Source of the DNA: Calliphora vicina
Lineage: Eukaryota; Arthropoda; Insecta; Diptera; Calliphoridae
Reading direction: 5' to 3'
NCBI RefSeq assembly: GCF_958450345.1
Contig: NC_088784.1
Coordinates: 55,484,247 to 55,548,246 of the forward strand
DNA length: 64,000 nucleotides
The stretch's first letter is position 1. Each line of letters opens with the position of its first letter. Below, in pieces: positions 10,681-23,519 of the stretch. The notes below the pieces were generated by a model. That model searched no databases, was not told where the DNA came from, and saw only the letters and a program-made list of their open reading frames with translations. The position numbers and the translations under genes were made by a program.

Positions 10681-12889
10681 TTTTTTTCCCGTTAAAAAAT
10701 TTAATGTCGGACAAAAACTTACTGAGTTACAGGTCGATAAATTGACGAACATCACTGAAAACGTTTTTTTAGAATAACTCCTGAATTTGAGGGTGTTTCT
10801 GTTTGACATAATTTTTAATGTAGTTTTTTTCCACTATAGCACCTTGTTATTAACTCTAGCCAATCTTGACATTTAGTTTCACATTAAAAATGTTTGAAAC
10901 ATTTCATAAAGATTCCATTTTTATACTTAATTCAAACTTTTCATGAATTCACAGAATTACCAAAATAAGAATTAAATAATTAAAAATTCAAGTATTTAAA
11001 AATATTGTTGGAATTGAAATCACAGAAATTTTACGCAACTGAAAATAATAAAAAAAAATTTTAAAATGATTCTTTTATTTACACATTTTTAATTTTTTAC
11101 TTCCACTTTTTTATTGGAATCTGGCATATTTTGTTTGTCCACAGAAAATAATTTCGTTTTAGTTTGCACTTTCGTACGAATTTTATGTAAGTGACAAACC
11201 ATGAAAAATATTTAAAAAAATTTACAAATTTTTTTCCATTATTTTAAATTTATATTTTTGTTTTACTGAAAATTTTACTACGCCAACGAAACTCGCAGTA
11301 AGTCTGATACAGCTATTATTTAATTGGAATTACACTTGTTTTCAACATGAATTCCAGTAAAAATGCTTTTAAGTGACTTAATTCACTTGTTTTATATTAA
11401 CAGAAACTAGCTTTTACAGAAAATATTTGAAAAAAACAAACTATAGAAGAGAAATGGAATGAATCAAAGTTGATCATTTTGTAATTTTGAAAAAAAAAAT
11501 TAATTGTAGTTAGTAATTTAGTCGCTTGTTCAAATGCGCCAACAAAATGAAAATTTGAATGGTTTCAAAAGCTTAAAATTCAATTCTTAGTTTAAGGATT
11601 TAACTTATTCGACTGTTTTATAAACCCTCGTATCTCAGTTGGTATTTCTGTGAATTTTCAGCAACATTTTCTGTTAATTATTTCTTTGCCACGATGTACA
11701 GCAGCACATTCATTCACATTTATAGAAATATATACATACATACATATAAATTAAAATAAATGAAAAAGGAAAAACTCGAAAAAATATTTATATATTATTA
11801 AATATTAACGACCTTGATGCTCTGCTCCATTACTTAAATTAATGTTACACAAATACGTAGATACATTTATTCATATTTGTACATTTATATGGGTGCATGA
11901 GTACGGGAATGTTATTGAATTTACCTTGATAAATTGTTAACATTCGGTTTTATTTTTTAACTACATATGTACATTCATATATTTAGGATGCGCCTTAAAT
12001 ATAGTTTGAATTCTATTTATTTTGGTGTCATCAACCATTCAGTTAATGAATTCATAGGCTTAACTCCTTTGTACTGCTAAATTTTATAAATTTAATTTAT
12101 TATTGAATCATTCAAGTATTCTTTAAATTCATTACAAAATATGTTAATATTATGATTATGATTAAATGATTAAATTTTTCTTCAATTCAAATTTATTACA
12201 ATTATTGCAATTCAAAAACAAAACTGAGTGTCATAACAGCTATAGAAACTAGGGATGTCAACCCCGAAAATCCCGGGATTTTTCGAAATTAGCAAATCTC
12301 GAATCCCGGGAATTCCCTTTTGCTATTCCTAATAGTTAGTTAATGAGACATATGCTACATATAACAGTCTTCTTGGTAGCTATATATTGCAGTATCTGTG
12401 ATAAATATTCAATTAATAAATCAGCAGTTTCAAAAATTATAATATTTTAATTAACTATTTTCTGATTTCTGTTTTCTTAATATAAATAAATAAAAGTTTA
12501 TATTAAAGAAATATCAAAAAAAATACATTTTTTTTTGGATTTTGATGTGTCTTTATAAGGACACCCTTAGAAAGACACGCGGAGGTATTCACATTTAAAA
12601 TACAGTAGTGGATATTTTAACACATCAGCGAGGGTAAGGTCAATTGATTACACTAGTTTACATCGAGTGCAGTGGCAATTATGAATTTCTTTCATATACG
12701 TTCATATTAAAAATGTAGTAAATCAAATCGTTGCATAAATAAAAATTACATTTTCATTACATTCATTAAGAGAACGTAAATAAGTTAATATAGTAACAAC
12801 ATATTCATCATAAAATGTTTATAAATATAAAAGTATATAATTCAAAGCAATTGAAATTAAAACTGTGGTTTCAAATGTTTTCTGACATA
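10681..12889. other. AT-rich interval without recognised gene
   Basis: Long AT-rich sequence with short CATA/TACA runs near 11,730. At 12,250 there is a GGGATGTCAACCCCGAAAAT block followed by CCCGGGATTTTTCG, which looks like one end of a DNA transposon, but no partner end was found. No coding frame is convincing. Confidence 0.4.
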
Positions 12890-13605
12890 GTACGAGTAAT
12901 AATGAGCAAAATTCGTGGGTGATTTTCGGAAGTGGGCCTTATATGGGAGCTACGACCAATTATGGACTGATCACCATGAAATCAGGTCGTGTGATTTATG
13001 TCTATATGAAAATTATTTATGTTGAATTTTGTGTGTATACCAACATTTTTAAGCGATTTATGCACGATAAAGTGATTTTCGGAAGCGGGTCTATATGGGA
13101 GCTATGACTAATTATGGACCGATAGTAACAAAATTTGGTGACATGAATTTTGTATATATAAAACTTATTAGGAGCAAAACTTGTGTAGATACCTGACCGA
13201 TAAAGTCCAATTTCGATAGGACATTTGTGTGGGGGCTAGGTGAAATAATGGAAAGATTTCAGCTAGTTTCAATAGGCTTGGTCCTTGGGCCGAAAGAAAT
13301 ATTTGTACCAAATTTTATCGAAATATCTTCAAAATTGCGACCTGTACTTTCCGGTCAAGGTTTACATGGACAGACGGACGGACATAGTTTAATCGACTCA
13401 CCCCCATTTTCTCAATCTCTGGTTATTTTTTATCGTGACGATAAACTGACAGTTATCATACAAAAAATGTTAATTGGAGGTCTATCGTTACGAAAAACGA
13501 TAACCAGATATTGAGAAAATGGGGGTCAGAGTGATTCTAAGTCCATCGGTATACTTTAAGGTGGGTGTTAGACTAATATTTTTGGACGTTACAAACATCT
13601 TCACC
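12890..13605 (-). repeat. R2 dispersed noncoding element
   Basis: It contains the R2 body words GATTTTCGGAAG, TATGGGAGCTA and AATTATGG, and on its right the inverse of the R2 start (GTTAGACTAATATT, GTTACAAACATC). The body has an internal repeat of about 120-150 bp. The usual ACAGACGGACGGACAT block is present just before the inserted MITE at 13,401. Confidence 0.6.
13401..13525. mobile_element. 125-bp foldback MITE inserted in R2
   Basis: The ends CCCCCATTTTCTCAAT and ATTGAGAAAATGGGGG are perfect inverses, and the pairing continues imperfectly inward (TCTGGTTAT/ATAACCAGA). The insert is flanked by TCA on both sides. Removing it restores CGACTCAGAGTG, the normal continuation of the host repeat. 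It is noncoding and the transposon superfamily is undetermined. Confidence 0.75.
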
Positions 13606-13927
13606 TTCGTGAGAAGGGTATATATAAATTTGTCACTCCGTTTGTAATTTCCACAATATAATACCCTATAAAGTATATTTATTCTGGATCCTTATAGAAA
13701 AAATATTTTTTAATCTGAATTTTTTTTTTCACAAAAAATTTTTTTTTCGCTTAAAATTGAAAAAAAAAATTTTTAAAAAACAATTCGAAAAATGTTTTTT
13801 TTCCAACAAATGAAAAAAACAACTTTGGAATAAAAAAATTTTAAAATATTTAAAATTTTTATTTTGAAGTATAATTTGGTGAAGGTTATATAAGATTCGG
13901 CACAGCCGAATATAGCTCTCTTACTAG
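13606..13927 (+). repeat. R1 element, internally deleted copy
   Basis: It has the R1 start (TTCACCTTCGTGAGAAGGGT), TTTGTAATTTCCACAATATA and the R1 end (TTCGGCACAGCCGAA hairpin, then ATAGCTCTCTTACT). The middle of the element, including the CGTCGTTGCAAAGG block, is missing. Confidence 0.7.
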
Positions 13928-15079
13928 TTTATTTTCAAATACCTAAATTCCCAAAAACGGGGAAAAGGTGATTTGCGTTTTCTGTTATGGTCCCGAAGAA
14001 AATGTTTTTCTATAAAAGAAAAAATACAGACTTTTTTAGGAAAAAAAACGTAAAAAATACGTCCCTTTTCACACGTTTGAACTTTGGATGCGTGTAACTG
14101 TTAGCCAGTTTTTTTAAACACGTTTGATAATATCACGCATTTTAAGTTTTTAAAGCAAGACAAAAAACAGCTTTTTTGTATGGCATTTTGTTGCAATGAA
14201 ATGTAACAAGAGTTATTAAATCATTGGATTATAAATTATGTCAATAGCAAAAATGAATTTTACCACATATTAATAGTTATTTTTTATTGCATAATTTTGA
14301 TTAAACAATCCTAATGAACTACATACATAAAAGAAAATAAATTTAAAGCGAATTATTTTTAGTTGACATCTGTGATTTGTATAAAATACTCGCACATAGA
14401 TAGACCCTGACCTGTTAAATAATGCACTTAAATAAATGTTCATGACATTTAACAATTTAATTATTGAATAATATTACATTAAATATTTAAATTGCAGTAA
14501 TCTTTTTCATTTATGATTACTTTAAACCATTTTGAGTTCATGGAAAATATTAATAAATTTAGACATTGGCCAATGTTATTCTAACACTAAATCCTCGTTG
14601 GATTTATGAATTAATTACATCAAATAACAAATTTGCACATTTTTCTGCTCTATTGCCTTTAAATAAAACAAAAATTATGTAATTTATAAAAATGTATCAT
14701 AGAATAATAACACTATTACTTGAATGTAAATTCGATTTTCAATTGATATTCGAGTTTTGCAAAAAAGTTGAATAAAGTGTGAAAGAAATAGGAAAAATAG
14801 TGCAATTAAAACCGCTTTACAAGCATAATTTAAATAAATGATTTAATATCCGTTAGTTGATTTACTTTCTGTTTATTTTGCAATTGAATGCATTTTAAAT
14901 AAATAATTTAAATAAAAAAAAGAGTAACCAATGCATAGAAAACAAATAATCATGTTAGATGTTTTCAACTGTCAAATGTTGAAAAATAAACAACTAATTG
15001 GCAGAATTTACTTTCAAGCAAATTGTGAATACAAAATTAATAGAAAAATCAAACACATTTTTAATGGATAATTCCAAAA
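13928..15079. other. AT-rich interval without recognised gene
   Basis: No coding frame, inverted repeat or known repeat family was recognised. Confidence 0.4.
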
Positions 15080-15150
15080 CATTTTGCTTATCTGCAGATA
15101 CACTCAGAGTCTCTGGCAGGGAAACGAACCCGCAACTCTCCATATTAACA
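15080..15150 (-). repeat. tRNA-derived SINE fragment
   Basis: On the minus strand GTTGCGGGTTCGTTTCCC, GACTCTG, GTGTATCTGCAGA and AAGCAAAA occur in the same order as in the SINE at 44.2-44.4 kb. GGTTCG is the core of a tRNA-type B box. The A-box half is missing. Confidence 0.65.
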
Positions 15151-15606
15151 AATATTTCTTTTTACTTAATTTTACACTTTATCCCTGCTAAATAATTTAA
15201 AAAAAAAACAGTTCCAAAACTTAATAAAAAAAATAGTTTTGCTACATTTTCATCCAAATCATTTTGGATTTCTTGTTTCAAATAGTCAATCAGTCAAGTC
15301 ATTCATATCCAATGCAAAACAATGGAAGAAAAGAGAACTCAAAACTTGTAACAATAGACGACAACCAGATGATGGTCGAGGAAGGAAACATCAACAAATG
15401 TGAATGTGACAAAGTTGACAACTCAGAATAAAAACATGCATACGAGCAGAGCACACAATGATTTGAATAAACATGTAAAAAAGTAACCCAAAATCCAATA
15501 CAGTTCGTACCAAAAGTAATCGTACTTTATAGTTAGAAATACATTTCATTAAAATGTATGTACTACTCTGTTTGTAATGTAGTTTTGTTAAACTAAATAC
15601 ATTAGA

Positions 15607-15946
15607 CCTGTCACACATTTTGTTCGGAATGGTTTCAATTCCCTAGTTTTTATTCCGATTGATTTCGTTTTAGGTTCTTCAGATTCCGTGTAATTTATTA
15701 ATTCCAAAAATATTTAATAATTCTATATTTCTGATGTGATTTTTTATATTAAAACAAAACTAAAGTTTTTGGTACAGAAATTGATTAAGAATTTTAGAAA
15801 AACAAAAAAATTACAATGAAATATCAATTCCATTTTGAAAACTGAAAGTGGTTTCATTCCGAAAGTATTTTTCGTTTTACTTTTTCTGAAGAAGCGAAAT
15901 ACGGTATTAATTCTACTTTCGATCGGAATGGAATTCTGTGACAGGC
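15607..15946. repeat. Inverted-repeat element, CCTGTCACA ends
   Basis: The left end CCTGTCACACATTTTGTTC and the right end, the inverse of CCTGTCACAGAATTCCATTC, form terminal inverted repeats with GGAATGG words inside. No clear target duplication. Noncoding. Confidence 0.5.
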
Positions 15947-15956
15947 CTGTATATAT

Positions 15957-16300
15957 GGAGGATTTCATGTCAAGTGAACCAACTTTTGAAATCGATGTCA
16001 CGTAATTCAAATACAATTTTTCAACAAAAGCGGGATAGACATTTCTGACATTTTTCAAATTGGGTCCTTTTTTATTTTTGGCTCAAAAGGTTTGGTATTT
16101 TCTTTTAATAGCTTTTTTGTCGCTGAGTGGGATGCAGGATATAAATTTTTGATTTTTTTTTTGGAAAATCATAAACTTTTTTTGTCTTTTTTTCAAAATG
16201 GCATCTTTTAAAATTTTTTTTCTCGGAAAGCTTGGTGCAAATTTCATTCCGATCGGAAGACATCGATTTCAAAAGATGGTTCACTTGACATGAAACCCCG
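15957..16300. repeat. Inverted-repeat element adjacent to the previous one
   Basis: TTTCATGTCAAGTGAACC followed by TTTTGAAATCGATGTC is repeated in reverse complement at the right end (16,262-16,295), giving arms of about 40 bp. TA-rich sequence flanks both ends. Noncoding and MITE-like. Confidence 0.6.
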
Positions 16301-16819
16301 ATATAATATATATTTAGGCATTACAATATAAATGACACGAGTGGTGTGTCTTTGTCAAAACGGAGACCTTTCGACTCTACTTGACTGTTTGCGAGTAGTG
16401 AACTACGACGATAAACAACCAAATACGAAAATGAACAAAAATGTACCATAAGTGGCGAACAAAAGCTGAACTTTATCTGTCAAAGTCATGTTTGGTATTG
16501 GGTTAGAGTGCATTAAATAAGACATCACCAACTGATAAAAGTACAGTTGTGAGTAACTTACTTTATTGGCAGTGAGCGGTCAAAGTCAAATAAGAGAGAT
16601 TATATTTTTTGTTAAGTCTGTTAAAAGTAGAAATATTAAAATAGAACCATCAACTTCAGGTATTTGAGAAAATAAATAAATATTTTTTGTTTAGATAAAT
16701 GTTTTGCAAATATTTTTAATTTTTTTTTTTGGTTTACAGTGCTCCATTATTGTGGTTTTTTCGATATATAGATGGAGTTTAAAAAAGTTCAGGGCGAGAT
16801 CCGGTAAATTTCATTAAAT
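16301..16819. other. No gene recognised
   Basis: Sequence of slightly higher complexity than its surroundings, with no coding frame or repeat signature recognised. Confidence 0.35.
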
Positions 16820-17336
16820 GCTCTTAAAATATGAAAAATGACAATTTATATAGGTATATACAAAAATTTTGTTCCAAATAAGTTTTATATATTCCGAATT
16901 AATGTCACCTAATTTTATGAAGATCGGACCATAATTAGTCTTAGCTCCCATATAAGGGTCCGCTTCCAAAAATCACTTTAACGAGCATAAATCTCTTAAA
17001 AATACAGTTATAAACATAAAATTTAACTGAAATAAATTTCATATGGACATAGATCACTAATTTCGTGGTGATCGGTCCATAATAAGTCATAGCTCACATA
17101 TAAGGCCGGCTTCCGAAAATCACTTTAACGAACATAAATCTCTTGAAAATGTTGGTATACACATAAAATTCAACAGAAATAATATTCACGCAGACATAAA
17201 TCACACGACCTTATTTCATGGCGATAGGTCCATAATTAGTCAATGCCCTCTTCCGAAAATCATTCACGAAAATAAATTATAGTGTAGGTTATTATATGGT
17301 CGGGCTTGACCGAACATACTTTCTTACTTGTTTTTA
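16820..17336 (+). repeat. R2 dispersed element, 3' part
   Basis: Two to three imperfect internal repeats each contain GATCGGTCCATAAT, AGTCATAGCTC and CTTCCGAAAATCACTTTAACG. The copy ends with a GGTCGGGCTTGACCG hairpin, then AACATACTTTCTTACTTGTT. This 3' architecture parallels that of R1. Confidence 0.7.
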
Positions 17337-18595
17337 TCAGCTTATAACTGTTTTATAAGTAAAACTGATGCAAAAAACAAACAAAAATCCGCATGTTCGT
17401 ACTAAATACTATAAAAAATTAAAAGTTTTACTTTAGCTTAAAATTACTCAATAACTGCTAAACGGATTTACTAAAACTGGAGGAAAGTTCAAGAAAATAT
17501 ATTTGGCCGATGAAAAATGATCCTGAGCCACTGTGCGTGCCGACGCTTTCAAATTGCAAAATTTTACATCTTTACCTGCACGGTTTTATGACAAATTCGG
17601 ACATAATTTATTACCGATTCATCAAATGGTTCTGGTAAACAATAAATAAAGAAATCATATGAAAAAAGTTTCAACGTCCAAAATAATTGATTTTCATATT
17701 GAAAATTGAGAAAATGTTTAGTTTTCATGTTTCATATTTATGCGAAAAAACGCTATTATCATTGCTTACTAGATTTTAGTTTTAGATTTTAATTCTTAAA
17801 ATGTTCCTTCATTGAATTGTGTTCATTGCATTTTTGGTCTTTCGCTGTGAAATGATGTGAGCGTGCTTGAGGTAAATATTCGTATTTATGCGGGTTTATT
17901 TTTCATCTCATACGAATAATTTAACAACTCAGTGTTTTAAAGTTTAAATTCAGAAAACTAAATATCAACTTCCAGTACAATAGTTTTTGCAGAAAAGATG
18001 TCATACATGATGTGCGTGTATAAATCAGTATGTGTGTAAGGTGAAAGAAAGAAAGAAACATCAATGCAAGTTCCATGGAATTATTGAGAATTGTTAGTCA
18101 AGTAAACAAATCCGTTTTTAGTTTTTCAAAAAAAAAATATATAAATATAATGTGAGAACTTAAAACTTTGGCTATGAAAATGCAAATCTCATTTTTTTTT
18201 TGAAAACTTGTTCTTTTGCGCACATTCTCGCAATAACAACTTTAACGATATTTCTTTCTATATTTTCAAACATTTTATTCTATTCTGTTTTCGGTTTGTT
18301 AACAACTTTAAGGAGTTTATAGCACAAGTGCAGTATTATTACTGCTTTATGGCCACTTCAAACATTTAATATTTTATTCATTTATTTGAGTTAGGCTAAC
18401 TTGCATGTGTTGAGTTTATTATTTGAAAGTAGGGGGAAACAACATATGACATTTGCGTTTCAGCTAAACTAAAGTTTTAGGCATTGCAACCGCACAGAGT
18501 AAGAAAAAACATATTGTATTTTTTACTTTCATTAATATTTCTTCATAGGAATTATAATTTAAAGAGGCAGATTAAATCGAAATAAAATCATACTA
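17337..18595. other. AT-rich interval without recognised gene
   Basis: Nothing recognisable beyond AT-rich sequence and a short GAAAGAAAGAAA run near 18,046. Confidence 0.4.
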
Positions 18596-18719
18596 AGGAG
18601 GGAGATCGAAAAAATCTTAACATATATAAATGTTAATTAAAAAGAAACCACTAAACCTACAGTTTTGATTTTTTTATTTGATTGAGTTCTAATCAATAGT
18701 GGTGAACCTTTTCCGGAAA

Positions 18720-19715
18720 CTATTCCATTAAGATTTTTATAGAGGTTTCTGTCAATTTGTTCGAACAGGTAGTCTATCTCCGTTTAAAATCTACCACACT
18801 TTTCGACACCTTTTTCAATTCAATTCTATTCAATTCTCTTTTAACAATATCCCAACATCTTCCCCTGGCCTTAGCTCCAGGCAGTTTGGAGGATTTGCCT
18901 CTCTTGGTACAAATACCACATTATTGATCTTGTACAAATCAAGACCATAATGACAAGATGCAAAAGCAGGCCAAAAATAAATGGACACATTCAGCCCAAT
19001 TATGAATAAAAATTCCGCGGGAGTTTTTTCCCTTTTCTCATTTTTCCTATTCAAATTCAATGGGAAAAAAACTCCCGGGGAACAAACTCCCGCGGAATTT
19101 TTTATTCATAATTGGGCTGATTAAGAAGTCTTATGAATGGAAGCATCCTCTTTTGTAAAAATTCCTTGATGTAAATTTCGGTATTTATAGAGCCCTTTAT
19201 AACAAATGTTTGGCTTCTTTTGCTGCAATTGCATGCCATACCAAGAAATTTTTGGGGAAATTTTCTGCTTTTCGGTCCTAAACTCGAGCATCAGCAACAT
19301 AAAAATATTAACGCGGAACATACGTTTCGTCATCCAATATGCAGCAGGTATATTTTTTGTATAAAATTTGACTTCAATTTCCGTGCTCTGTCTTTGGACA
19401 GAGTTCCTGTAAGGAACTTTTTGAGCCTTGTATGTTTTTAAACCTGCATTGGCTTTAACTTTTCGTACCAAATAGTCCAAGTACTGAGCTAACCGAACTG
19501 CTTTCCTACCGGATGTGTTGGGAGCTCTTTTGAAAATACTTTCTATTTATTGGTTTTAGAAACATCATGTGGACCATTCCTTCTACATGAACCAGGTTTT
19601 CTATGCACGGACAAGTTCTCCTGATACCGTTTAATAATATTGGAATCAGTTTGGCCAACTTCTTGTGGGACCAAGTTGGGTTATGTTGAAAATATTTAAT
19701 AATTTTAGTACGCAC
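18720..19715 (-). pseudogene. Tc1/mariner-like transposase, copy A, dead
   Basis: The N-terminal helix-turn-helix part (19,715-19,506) reads KIIKYFQHNPTWSHKKLAKL; the linker and first catalytic region follow in shifted frames (DDETYV when read through). The C-terminal block (19,060-18,830) reads ASCHYG, NNVVFVPREANPPNCLELRP. In the other copies this block is PDLASCHYG...RPVERYW; here the aspartate site reads PAFASCHYG and the glutamate region is scrambled, so the catalytic triad is lost. The 128-bp MITE also interrupts the frame. On all grounds this copy is inactive. Confidence 0.75.
18992..19119. mobile_element. 128-bp palindromic MITE inside copy A
   Basis: The ends CAGCCCAATTATGAATAAA and its inverse form arms of about 35 bp containing TTCCGCGGGAG. 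The three bases ATT flank both sides (18,989-18,991 and 19,120-19,122). Removing the insert restores GACACATTAAGAAG, the sequence seen uninterrupted in copies B and D. It therefore inserted after copy A. Superfamily unknown. Confidence 0.85.
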
Positions 19716-19888
19716 TATTTACTCGTCACTCATTTTAATCTGATTAACAAGAAATGAATATAATTGACATTAAATATAATAACTGACATGTTTTACAAAG
19801 ATAACTTGATCAAGAAAAAAATCAAATAATACTTGGGTTAAAAGTTTTAATGAAAAACGTGTGTTAAGAATTTTTCGATCTCAGTCCT

Positions 19889-21820
19889 TATATTAATTTT
19901 ATTATTGCAATAAATTACCATGTGTTTACTTAAACTGCAAATGTCCAAGCAACCTTAAATTTTGTATACCCTACACCACCATAGAAAAATTACAATGCAA
20001 ACAACAACAAAAATCAGCAAAATATGAAATAACAAATCTCATTCGAAAATTCTTAAAATTGACTGAAATGGCTAAATAACTAACTCATATGTTTATACGC
20101 AAATACAAATATAAAGCATTTGAATTCGTATACAGCCTGCATGAATGAATACCTCAATATTGCTACCGTCTGAATTGCCTATAATTTGTATACAAGTTTT
20201 TCTGTGTTCTGTTTTGTCTCAGGGACAAACGTAAGAGTAAATTGGAACATTTCTTCTCTGTTGATGATGTTGTTCTTGCTGAATGCACCCCTTGGCATTT
20301 GGGTTCAAACTTGGAATATCGCATTTGCAATATACAACCAGAAATTCTACAATTAATAATAGCCAAGAATTGTTATAGACTATAAAAAATCGATTGTATG
20401 TATTTATTTTGTTTTTCATTTCTTTAAACAATGAGAGGACAAAAAAAAACAAAAAAACTTTTTGAATGTTTGAACAATGATATAACAAATTTTCAACTTT
20501 TATACAGCTTAAATCGATATGAATAAAACGAAATAATCTTTCCATGAAAATATACAATGATGTTGCAATCATACTAGAGAAATAATTCAACAGAAGGCAA
20601 GAGTACTTTCATCTGGTAAGATATCATAGATACGAGTAACAATTTTGCTGACTATGATTTAAAAAACATGTTCTAGGATACATATTGTAAATGGACAAAT
20701 GTAAGTAAACCGTCCATCCTAGTACCCATGTATGTGAATAATTGAGTAATAGACAGTGTAATTAATATATTCTGACTTTTTTTTATTTGAGCAAACGCTT
20801 TTTATGACTTGTTAAAAATCTACTCATTGAAAATTTAAGAAAATGTTGCAAAAACTTCACAGTATTTTATAATAATTTCCCTCACTGGGAATTTAAGTAA
20901 ATTCATGCTGAGATCCTTGTTTTTTTTTTTCATTTACATAAATTTGTATTTACAACTAACTATTGTTGTTGAGCGTCATTAATTGTCCACAACATTTAAA
21001 TGTGGACAAATAGCAATCTCCAAGGTATTGAATGATACAATTCTTTATAAAGAACTTTTACAATATGAATTCTTATACGTACAACATACCTACTACTATT
21101 CACAACTAAAAATAGTCAATGCAACAAAAAAAAAATATAACAAAAACTATAGCAAATTGTATGGCAGACAAGAAAAGGAAAAGGAAATTGAAAAAGTAAA
21201 AATGGAGGGAGTAAATGCAGATTTAAACCAAAATAAAAAAAAGAAATACACCAATACACATTCAAAAAAACATTCTTAATAAAATCTTACAATCTAAAAC
21301 ATTGTAGATGCTTTTCATTGTCGTTAAACATTTTCCTCAATTATTGTACATATTTTGTTGTTATTCTGACAGGATCGTGCATCGTATCGTATCGCATGAC
21401 ATCACATACACAGACACACACACCAACTCCAACACACATAATAATAATAGCTCCAAGTCAAATCCAAAAAGAATTATTTTTCCAGTTGACTGGAAGTACA
21501 ACTGTTGTGTGACTCCATTAGAAAAATAACATCGAAGAACAAAGGACAAATAAAAGCATTGGTTGGTAGTTAAAACGAAGTGCATCCCCCATCAACAACA
21601 ATGGGGCATTTGTTAAATAATTTCCTTACATGGAAGATTATAAAAGCATTCAATTACTTCAGTTACACTTACTTATTCAGTCACTGTACGCAAAAGAACT
21701 TAAGGAGTGTCTCAAAGAAAATTTTATACATACTTTAAGCACTTCTAAGAGGATCAAAATAGCAATACCAGACTAAATTAAATAAATCTGGAGTTTCATC
21801 ATCAGCCATACACACTACTG
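19889..21820. other. AT-rich interval without recognised gene
   Basis: It contains only a short R2-start fragment (TATACCCTACACCACCATAG at 19,966-19,985) and a low-complexity CACA/ATAATA stretch near 21,410-21,450. The open frames here are lysine- and asparagine-rich and look like chance frames. Confidence 0.45.
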
Positions 21821-21945
21821 AGGACTGAGATCGAAAAAACCTTAACACACGTTTTTCATTAAAACACAAGTACTTTTTTTTGTTCAAGTTATCTTTATAA
21901 AACATGTCAGTTATTATGTTTAATGTCAATTATGTTCATTTGTTG

Positions 21946-23509
21946 CATAGCTGTAACTTGTGAATAAAATACAAAATATAAATATTTTTTATATTATTTT
22001 AGTTTTTGTTTCCAATTATAAATATTTATTTTCCAAATTATTTATTAGTTAAATAAAGTATTTGTCTAATTTATTAATAATATTTACAGTTAAATTTATG
22101 CATATTTATATCTTTTAAAACCAAATAAATTATAAATAAAATCATTTTATATTAGTTTAATTAAGTTATATTAATATTTTTTTAGAAAATAGTAAAATTT
22201 TATATATTCAAATAAAACAAAGTTGAATAAAATTTAAATTTATTTCATTTAGATACAATAAAATCAACTAATTTCTTTGGAATATTTATTCAAACAAAAC
22301 ACAAAAAACTAAAATTATTCAAACAAAAAATGATTGAGTAGAAATAATTCTAATAAAACTTTAGAAATATTTTTATTTCTCACAAATTTGAAACAAATAA
22401 ATTTATTTTTCCAAAAATTACTGAATAGAAATAATTCTAATAAATGTTAAAGAATATTTTTATTTCACAATAATACTGATGTAAAATGTCTTCTGATTGC
22501 ATTCTGAGTTGAAAAAGTTATTTTCAAAACGAATTACACATTTTTTTCAGACCCTAATTCTCTGATATCTAATATTCTATTTTTAAAAACTACTACTTAA
22601 TCATTGATTATCAGAATATGAACACAGATTTATGGTTTCAATTGGAGGTTTATTATTAATTTAAATTGTGAAGAACAAAATTCATGAATTATTTTTGAAA
22701 ACTGTTTTTAAAGTAACTAGTTGTTCAAAATGATCGTCTGACATGGCATTCCTCCTAGGGCTATTTATCGTTGAATTATTTTTGAGCATTGTTTTTGTTT
22801 TTTCATAGAAAACGAAGGATCTTTTTCATAATCAACGGATGAAACATCTTCATCGTCCGAGCTCATTTTCACCCACAACATTTTTTTTTTATAAAACTGT
22901 TTAAAAATTTGTTGTTAAAATATTTGACTTTATTTTTACAAATAAAATTATTCAAAGAAAATTTCTATGAATAAAAGTATTCTAAATTTTTTTGTTGAAT
23001 ATTTAAATATTTTTCTTTTTTTTGGAGAAATAAAATCATTCAAAGAAAATTGCTTTGAATAAAATCTATCAACAAATTTTCGAATAAATATAATAACATT
23101 TCATTTATAACTAGTTGAATAAACTAAATTAATATTTAATTTTTACTATAAAAATATAATTTGAAAATAATTACATGTTTTCATATTGATTAAAATATTT
23201 TAAAATCTATTCATTATATGTTGAATAAAATACAACTTATTGTTACTAAAATACAAATAATATTAGTATAATTTTATGAATGTTTATTCAAAACTTTTCA
23301 GTATAATATATTTAATATCGTATTCTATTTAAATCAAATAATATTTATTGCTTTATATTCTGAATAGATATATATTAATTAGTATCCTATTTTGAATCAT
23401 ATAGAATGATTTCAATATAAATTTATTTTTTCAAATATAACTAAAATTCAAAAATAATTAAATTTTTGGAAATATTTTGAATAAAAATATTCACAATTTA
23501 CAGCTATGA
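21946..23509. mobile_element. 1.56-kb hAT-like element inside copy B
   Basis: Terminal inverted repeats CATAGCTGTAACTTGTGAAT and the inverse of CATAGCTGTAAATTGTGAAT are flanked by a perfect 8-bp duplication, ATTTGTTG (21,938-21,945 and 23,510-23,517). Closing the gap restores the copy A reading TTCATTT.TTGTTAATC. The interior is very AT-rich and crowded with variants of TTGAATAAAAT in both orientations, which look like subterminal binding words. One short acidic reading frame lies in the middle, but no transposase is recognisable. Confidence 0.85.
22765..22866 (-). other. Short acidic reading frame within the hAT-like element
   Basis: The 33-codon frame starts MSSDDEDVSSVDYEKDPSFS and then turns lysine-rich. 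An acidic serine/aspartate start is common at the N terminus of hAT or other transposon proteins and would fit a first exon, but no continuation was found. It may be chance. It is listed because it is the only protein-like sequence in the element. Confidence 0.3.
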
Positions 23510-23519
23510 TTTGTTGTTA

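Larger units (their letters stand above)
18596..19888 (-). mobile_element. Tc1/mariner-like element, copy A (probable DD37E)
   Basis: Terminal inverted repeats AGGAGGGAGATCGAAAAA (left) and the inverse of AGGACTGAGATCGAAAAA (right) are flanked by TA on both sides (18,594-18,595 and 19,889-19,890), as expected for Tc1/mariner insertion. The remainder encodes a broken transposase and holds a younger 128-bp MITE. Confidence 0.8.

Noticed and set aside
12250..12310. GGGATGTC...CCCGGG block as a complete MITE
   Set aside because: Only one end was found and there is no target duplication.
20983..21279. 98-codon lysine/asparagine-rich frame
   Set aside because: Composition is as expected from AT-rich noncoding DNA, with no motif.
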